Below are positions 51,265-55,468 of a DNA stretch of 55,468 nucleotides, one piece after another. The stretch covers positions 1 through 55,468 of the forward strand of contig CANOCK010000003.1 in the NCBI GenBank assembly GCA_947564525.1, in the 5' to 3' direction. The translations under genes and the position numbers were made by a program. How positions within the stretch are numbered: the first letter of the stretch is position 1; the number at the start of each line of letters is the position of its first letter. The notes beneath the pieces were generated by a model that ran no database searches, was not told the origin of the DNA, and saw only the letters and a program-made list of their open reading frames with translations. This DNA is from an uncultured bacterium (GTDB taxonomy: Bacteria; Actinomycetota; Coriobacteriia; Coriobacteriales; Eggerthellaceae).

Positions 51265-52683
51265 CTAGTACCCCCCGGCGCGCGAGTCGTCGATGTAGTC
51301 CATGAAGCGGGTGTACTCGGCGTTGAAGGCAAGGGTGATGTCGCGGGTCGGGCCGTTGCGGTGCTTGGCCACGATGAGCTCGGCCGTGCCCAGGTCGGGC
51401 CGCTTGTCGCTCTCGGCCTCCTCGGGGCTCATGCTGCGGTCGATGAACATGACGATGTCGGCGTCCTGCTCGATGGAGCCGGACTCGCGCAGGTCGGACA
51501 GGAGCGGTCGCTTGCTGGTGCCGCGCTGCTCGATGGCGCGGGAGAGCTGCGACAGCGCGATGACCGGCATGTCCATCTCCTTGGCGAGCACCTTCAGGCC
51601 GCGAGAGATCTCGCCCACCTCCACGGCGCGGTTGCCGTCGCGCCGGGCACTCGGGGGCTGCATGAGCTGCAGGTAGTCCACCACGATGAGCCCCCGCTGC
51701 CCCTCCTGGAGGTGCCGCAGCTCGCGCCGGGCCTTGGCGCGCGCTTCGAGGATGGACAGGCCGGGGCTGTCGTCGATGTACAGCTCCAGGCCCGACAGGG
51801 TGCCGCAGGCGTCCACGATGGCGTTCAGGTCGCCCTCCTGCACGTTGCCGCTGCGGATGTGGGTCAGGCTCACGCGCGCCTCGGCGCACAGGATGCGCTG
51901 CACCAGCTGGCCGGCGCTCATCTCCAAGGAGAAGAAGGTCACGGCGGTGCCCGCCTTCGCCGCGTTCACAGCCAGGTTCAGCGCGAAGGAGGTCTTTCCC
52001 ACGCCGGGTCGAGCCGCCAGGATCACCAGGTCGCCTCCGCGGAACCCGTGGAACAGGTCGTCCACGTCGCGGAAGCCGGTGGGCACGCCTGCCAAGCTGT
52101 TCTTCTGGGCCATGAGCTCCACCAGCTCCTCATAGGCGGCCCCCGTGAGCTCGTTCATCTTCTTGAAGGAGGAGGACACGCGCTGCTCGGTCACTCCGAA
52201 CAGGGTCTTCTCCGCTTCCTCCACCACTACGTTCAGGTCGTCGGGCGCGTCGTAGGCCAGGGCGTTGATCTCGGCGGCCGCGTGCACCAGCTGGCGCAGG
52301 ATGGCGGTGCGCTTGACGATCTCGGCATGGCGCATCCAGTTGGTGAGCGCGAAGGTGTTGTCCGCCAGCTCAGCCAGATAGGCGTGCCCCCCCACGGTCT
52401 CCAGCTGGCCCTTGGCCTTCAGCGTGTCCGCCAGCGAGATGGGGTCCACGGGGATGTTGCGGATGGACAGGTCGTGCACCGACTCGAAGATGATCCGATG
52501 GGCCGGCCGGAAGAAGTGACCGGCGTCCAGCTTGACCACCAGCTCCTCCACTGCGTCGGTGTTCAGCAGGCATGCAGCCAGCACCGACTTCTCCGCCTCG
52601 ATGTTGTGGGGCAGCTGGGCCTGGACGCTCGGCTGGGCAGCGGGAGGCGCGGCGGTCTGGGCTGAGTACTCGTAAGATGGCAT
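51265..52683 (-). CDS. dnaB: Replicative DNA helicase
   Basis: Ring helicase of the replication fork, 472 aa. The N-terminal DnaB domain (PHNIEAEKSVLAACLL, about 25-130) is joined by a linker to the RecA-like C-terminal domain: Walker A AARPGVGKTS (224-232), FFSLEMSAGQLVQR, the Walker B region LIVVDYLQLMQ, and LSQLSRAIEQRG. All are intact with no intein. The order rpsF-ssb-rpsR-rplI-dnaB is the widespread bacterial one. The ribosome-binding site is poor (ACGAGCG). It reads on without a gap into the YhaO-like gene. Confidence 0.97.
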   Translation of the reverse strand: MPSYEYSAQTAAPPAAQPSVQAQLPHNIEAEKSVLAACLLNTDAVEELVVKLDAGHFFRPAHRIIFESVHDLSIRNIPVDPISLADTLKAKGQLETVGGHAYLAELADNTFALTNWMRHAEIVKRTAILRQLVHAAAEINALAYDAPDDLNVVVEEAEKTLFGVTEQRVSSSFKKMNELTGAAYEELVELMAQKNSLAGVPTGFRDVDDLFHGFRGGDLVILAARPGVGKTSFALNLAVNAAKAGTAVTFFSLEMSAGQLVQRILCAEARVSLTHIRSGNVQEGDLNAIVDACGTLSGLELYIDDSPGLSILEARAKARRELRHLQEGQRGLIVVDYLQLMQPPSARRDGNRAVEVGEISRGLKVLAKEMDMPVIALSQLSRAIEQRGTSKRPLLSDLRESGSIEQDADIVMFIDRSMSPEEAESDKRPDLGTAELIVAKHRNGPTRDITLAFNAEYTRFMDYIDDSRAGGY

Positions 52684-52848
52684 GGCAGGCGCTCGTTTCG
52701 GCAGAGGCGGTCGCTTGGGCCGCCCGCGCGCCGAAGGGCAGCAGGCACGGCCTTCCTCCCCATGCGCCCGAGACGGCGTATTGCCTGTTAGAGCCCGATT
52801 GCTGCCGGAAGGCAGCCAGGCTTTCGCAGGGTCCTATGGTATCACGAA

Positions 52849-52879
52849 GCGAGGGGCCCCTCACAGAGGGACCCCTCGC
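52849..52879 (-). terminator. Strong stem-loop after rplI
   Basis: GCGAGGGGCCCCTC pairs with GAGGGACCCCTCGC over 14 positions with one mismatch, 24 bases after the rplI stop. No long T run follows on the minus strand, so it may attenuate rather than stop transcription into dnaB. A second hairpin GCTGCC/GGCAGC lies at 52801-52816. Confidence 0.6.
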
Positions 52880-52902
52880 AGGCAAAGCTTATAGCGCAGG
52901 CG

Positions 52903-53463
52903 CTACTCGGCAGCAGCATCCTCGGCCACGGCGGCCTCCTCGGCGTCGGAGGCGATGTCAGCGGCGACCTCCTCGACGGTCTCCACCGACTCCTCGTCCA
53001 TCTCGGGCTCGCCCGTGGACTCGCCACCGACCTCCACGCTGACCGTGCCCTTGATGTCACGGTAGATGGAGATGGCGACCGGGTAGGTGCCCACCTGCTT
53101 GATGGGCTTGCCCAGCTCGATGCGGCGGCGATCCACCTCGAGGCCGAGCTGCTCCTGGATGGCGTCGGCGATCTGGGGCGTGCCGATGGAGCCGAACAGC
53201 TGGCCTTCCTCGCCCACCTGGGCCAGGACCTTCACCGTAGCGTCGTTGAGCTTCGCGGCCATGGCGTTGGCGTCGGCCACGCGGGTCTCCTCGCGCTTGG
53301 CGATGTTGTGGCGGCGCTCCTCCAGCTGCTTCAGGTTGCCCTTGGTCGCACGGACAGCGTAGCCCTGGCGCAGCAGGAAGTTGTTGGCGAAGCCGTCGTT
53401 GACGGAGATGACGTCGCCCTCGCCGCCCTTGCCCCGCAGCTCCTTAAGGAGAATGACCTTCAT
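52903..53463 (-). CDS. rplI: Large-subunit ribosomal protein L9
   Basis: Binds 23S rRNA at the base of the L1 stalk. MKVILLKELRGKGGEGDVISVNDGFANNFLLRQGYA is the highly conserved N-domain start, followed by the long connecting helix and the C-domain. About 40 extra residues at the end are strongly acidic (EESVETVEEVAADIASDAEEA), longer than usual for L9. The ATG at 53463 gives the standard MKVILL; an ATG one codon earlier (53466) is also possible, with GGAGGGAG five bases before it. It lies 16 bases after rpsR. Confidence 0.97.
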   Translation of the reverse strand: MKVILLKELRGKGGEGDVISVNDGFANNFLLRQGYAVRATKGNLKQLEERRHNIAKREETRVADANAMAAKLNDATVKVLAQVGEEGQLFGSIGTPQIADAIQEQLGLEVDRRRIELGKPIKQVGTYPVAISIYRDIKGTVSVEVGGESTGEPEMDEESVETVEEVAADIASDAEEAAVAEDAAAE

Positions 53464-53479
53464 CATGATGGCTCCCTCC

Positions 53480-53743
53480 TTAACCGCGGCTGCGACGGTC
53501 GCCGCGGCCGCTCACGGCCGGCACCGCGTAGGGCATGAGAGCCATGGTGCGGGCGCGCTTCACGGCGCTGGCGATGTCGCGCTGATGCTGGCAGCAAGCG
53601 CCCGTCACACGGCGCGGCTTGATCTTGCCACGGTCAGTTACGAATTTGCGCAGCATCTGAGTGTCTTTGTAATCGACAAACTCCACGTCGTCCTTGCAAA
53701 ACTGGCAATGCTTACGACGAGGCTGCTTAGCATAATCTGCCAT
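53480..53743 (-). CDS. rpsR: Small-subunit ribosomal protein S18
   Basis: 87-aa S18 that pairs with S6 on the platform of the 30S subunit. [17 protein letters not shown] and [28 protein letters not shown] are conserved, and the four Cys (CQFC ... ACCQH) mark the zinc-binding form. GAGGT lies seven bases before the ATG. It lies 19 bases after ssb. Confidence 0.98.
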   Translation of the reverse strand: MADYAKQPRRKHCQFCKDDVEFVDYKDTQMLRKFVTDRGKIKPRRVTGACCQHQRDIASAVKRARTMALMPYAVPAVSGRGDRRSRG

Positions 53744-53762
53744 TGGTTAACCTCTTTGTCTT

Positions 53763-54227
53763 CTAGAACGGAATGTCGTCATCATAGACCGATGAGGAGG
53801 TGTCCACTGCCGGGGCGCTGTAGGCCGGCGCCTCGGCTGTCGGGGCCGGAGCCCCGCCGTAGCTGGGCGCGCCGTAGTCGCTGCCGCCGCCCGTGGCGTT
53901 GCGGCTCGACATGAAGTCCAGGGAATCGACGATGACCTCGATCTTGCTGCGCTTCTGACCATCGCGCTCCCACTGGCTCCAACGGAGCTTTCCCTCTACG
54001 GCCACCTTGGTGCCCTTGACCAGGTACTGGGCCAGGCTCTGAGCGCGAGATCCGAACATGGTGCAGTCGATGAAGTTCGGCACGTCCTCCCACTCGCCGG
54101 TCTGGTTGTTCTTGCGACGGTCGTTGACCGCCACGGAGAAGCTCAGGACCGGCATGCCCGAGGCGGTGGACCGCAGCTCGGAGTCGCGGGTGAGGTTGCC
54201 GCTGATGGTTGCTCGATTGATGCTCAT
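53763..54227 (-). CDS. ssb: Single-stranded DNA-binding protein
   Basis: OB-fold protein of 154 aa: MSINRATISGNLTRDSELRST at the start, FSVAVNDRRKNNQTGEWEDVPNF and KGTKVAVEGKLRWSQWE are family marks. A Gly/Ala/Pro-rich linker leads to the partner-binding acidic tip DDDIPF. GAGGA lies six bases before the ATG. It sits between rpsF and rpsR as usual. Confidence 0.98.
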   Translation of the reverse strand: MSINRATISGNLTRDSELRSTASGMPVLSFSVAVNDRRKNNQTGEWEDVPNFIDCTMFGSRAQSLAQYLVKGTKVAVEGKLRWSQWERDGQKRSKIEVIVDSLDFMSSRNATGGGSDYGAPSYGGAPAPTAEAPAYSAPAVDTSSSVYDDDIPF

Positions 54228-54285
54228 GTTCTTCCTCTTCTCTCATCGGCTGAAGGGCGCACGGCGCGTGCGGCCCCTCGCCACA

Positions 54286-54579
54286 CTAGTCACGGTCAGG
54301 ACGCGCAGTGATCATATGACGCATGACCGCATCGGTAATGCGAAGGATACGATCGAGCTCGGCGATGCTTTGCGGATCAGCGTGGAAATCGATGAGGGTG
54401 TAATCACCGTCAGTCAGACCATTGATCTCGTAGGCCAGCTTGCGCTTGCCCCACTCGTCAACGTTGTCGACCTTGCCGTCGGCTGCCGCGATTGCCGTGT
54501 CGATGCGCTTCATAACGCCAGCACGGGTCTCGTCGTCAATCGTCGGAGCGACAATAAACAGCAGTTCATAAGCCTTCAT
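54286..54579 (-). CDS. rpsF: Small-subunit ribosomal protein S6
   Basis: 97-aa S6, partner of S18. KAYELLFIVAPTIDDETRAGVMKRI, LAYEINGLTDGDYTLIDFHAD and RILRITDAVMRHMI are conserved. The ribosome-binding site AAAGGAGGTGAG is near-perfect. First gene of the rpsF-ssb-rpsR-rplI-(dnaB) run, with a leader hairpin that may bind S6-S18. Confidence 0.98.
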   Translation of the reverse strand: MKAYELLFIVAPTIDDETRAGVMKRIDTAIAAADGKVDNVDEWGKRKLAYEINGLTDGDYTLIDFHADPQSIAELDRILRITDAVMRHMITARPDRD

Positions 54580-54602
54580 GGGCTCACCTCCTTTGGACTG
54601 TA

Positions 54603-54638
54603 CGGCCCTGGGTCAAGTTTGCTGTGAGCGCCCAGGGC
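54603..54638 (-). promoter_or_regulatory. Leader hairpin of rpsF, possible S6:S18 autoregulatory site
   Basis: On the minus strand GCCCTGGG (54638-54631) pairs with CCCAGGGC (54612-54605) and is directly followed by CG, giving a GCCG step beside the stem. rpsF leaders in many bacteria contain a hairpin with a CCG element bound by S6:S18. Position fits; the exact motif is not proved. Confidence 0.45.
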
Positions 54639-54653
54639 AGGAATAGCGTTCCT

Positions 54654-54662
54654 ATTCTAGCA
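54654..54662 (-). promoter_or_regulatory. Extended -10 promoter of the rpsF operon
   Basis: TGCTAGAAT on the minus strand (TGn plus TAGAAT, 54662-54654), 75 bases before rpsF. No clear -35. Upstream, CCGCATCGGC/GCCGATGCGG forms a ten-pair stem at 54672-54701. Confidence 0.6.
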
Positions 54663-54931
54663 GAACCTCTTCCGCATCGGCCGAGAACTTCGCCGATGCG
54701 GAGCATCCGCGAAGTGTCGGCGACTGCGAGCATCTGCGGCGAGCCGCGATGCCGTAGGCCAGTTCGCCCTGCCAGAGCCGCTGCGGGCAGATTCGCCGCG
54801 GCGGAGCGCCATGCCATCCGCGCAAGGCATGTGCCGAGCCCTATGCGGCAAGCACCCGTATGGTCGGGGGCCGCATAGGGTTCGCATTCCTCACATTCCC
54901 TACTCTAGGGCTCCCGTATCCGAGAGGAGCG

Positions 54932-55072
54932 ACACAGCTCCAGCAGATCGTGCCGTGCGCCTTCCCGCCCGATGCGGCAGGGCCTCAACCGGCAGCGCTC
55001 CCTCGCCCAGCAAGCCGCCAGCAGAAGCCGCCCCCGAGAGCCGTCCCGTCCGCCCCTGAATCCAGCAGAAAT
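54932..55072 (-). repeat. Dispersed intergenic repeat, copy B
   Basis: Companion of 36243-36398 in the same orientation: it shares TTCTGCTGGATT, GGCGAGGGA and the TGCTGGAGCTGTGT end, with different spacing. In copy B the CTGCTGGATT box is doubled (55062-55083). Confidence 0.5.
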
Positions 55073-55170
55073 CCAGCAGCAACGGATGGCAATAGGCGCA
55101 AGGAGGCATCCAAGGTCGGGGGAAGGGGCCGGCAGCTAGCGCCGTGGAGAAAACGCGTGGCACCGCACGG

Positions 55171-55206
55171 ACTGCCTTGCATACATACATATATATGCAA
55201 GGCAGT
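55171..55206. repeat. Inverted repeat with ATATATAT centre
   Basis: ACTGCCTTGCATA (55171-55183) is inverted perfectly as TATGCAAGGCAGT (55194-55206) around CATACATATA. Its CATATATATG core is shared with the palindrome at 35215-35234. The remainder of 54663-55282 has no supportable gene. Confidence 0.65.
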
Positions 55207-55282
55207 CTGCTGGCAAAACGTGAACAGGGGATGCTGCTCACATCTGGGCGATCCGCCCGGCCCTACTCGCGCGCCGCATGTC

Positions 55283-55468
55283 TCACGCGCCGGCCCCGGC
55301 CAGGCTCACCGTGTAGGCGAGCCTGGCGACGGGAGCGGCGTCGCGCACCGGCGGGATGGGAAGGTCCGAGTCGAGCTCCAGGCCGTAGGCGACCTTGATG
55401 CGGCCCGGGGCGTCATGGGAGGTTGCGGCCGGGACGGACAGGCCCGCGAGCGAGGCGGAGCCCGAGGC
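55283..55468 (-). CDS. 3' end of an unidentified gene
   Basis: The last 61 codons of a minus-strand gene that continues beyond the window. Nearly every third base is G or C, as in the real genes here, and the frame is in phase with the window edge. It reads GRIKVAYGLELDSDLPIPPV and ends VARLAYTVSLAGAGA. I cannot name it. Confidence 0.55.
   Translation of the reverse strand, partial: ASGSASLAGLSVPAATSHDAPGRIKVAYGLELDSDLPIPPVRDAAPVARLAYTVSLAGAGA

Noticed and set aside
1-55468. tRNA or rRNA genes
   Set aside because: No T-loop (GGTTCGAxTCC) with a matching acceptor stem and no rRNA-like block was recognised by eye.

Overview
The window is GC-rich with compact gene spacing. Its gene families (HTH-Fic protein, DUF6020 and GT-C membrane proteins, DUF2130, YerC/TrpR-like repressor, sortase-type surface protein ending LSQTGD, rpsF-ssb-rpsR-rplI-dnaB run) suggest an actinobacterium of the class Coriobacteriia, probably Eggerthellaceae, i.e. 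an anaerobic gut-type organism. A rubrerythrin and a radical-SAM coproporphyrinogen-oxidase-like enzyme fit an anaerobe. The species is not identified; this is an inference from gene content. Almost all genes lie on the minus strand; only rubrerythrin, a 75-aa Phd-like protein and an MFS-CBS transporter are on plus.

Layout. 1-7 kb: a hypothetical protein, a peptidoglycan-binding protein, a polyprenyl diphosphate synthase, rubrerythrin, a TrpR-like repressor overlapping citramalate synthase (cimA), and branched-chain aminotransferase (ilvE), so an isoleucine/branched-chain unit. 7-8.7 kb: a gene-poor, repeat-rich stretch with several repeat families, a long foldback and a candidate orphan ncRNA with its own promoter and terminator. 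8.7-13.8 kb: two paralogous single-pass proteins with huge low-complexity N-termini, a small Phd-like protein and a Ser-rich secreted membrane protein. 14-23 kb: ACT-domain protein, folE, an HTH-Fic protein that has lost its catalytic core, DUF2130, a MenE-MenC-like fusion with altered catalytic residues, an amidohydrolase and a CorC/HlyC protein. 23-25 kb: an MFS transporter carrying a CBS pair, followed by a tandem repeat.

25.5-35 kb is a surface locus: a secreted pilin-like protein, a membrane-anchored partner and a 2443-aa wall-type adhesin, read in that order from a promoter with phased upstream direct repeats. 35-42 kb holds an Rpn nuclease gene with a well-placed internal start, two paralogous GT-C-like membrane proteins (one with a nine-base C tract that puts its best start out of frame) and a DUF6020 membrane protein. 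42-55 kb is housekeeping: YbaK, flavodoxin-like reductase, HemW-like radical SAM enzyme, purD, purA, a YhaN/YhaO (SbcCD-like) pair, dnaB, rplI, rpsR, ssb, rpsF, then 700 bases with repeats and the 3' end of an unidentified gene.

The strongest candidates for something undescribed are the surface locus with its operator array, the poly-C switch, the internal Rpn product, the core-less Fic protein beside a 28-bp perfect palindrome, the MenE-MenC fusion and the orphan ncRNA. No tRNA, rRNA, CRISPR array, prophage or intact insertion sequence was seen.
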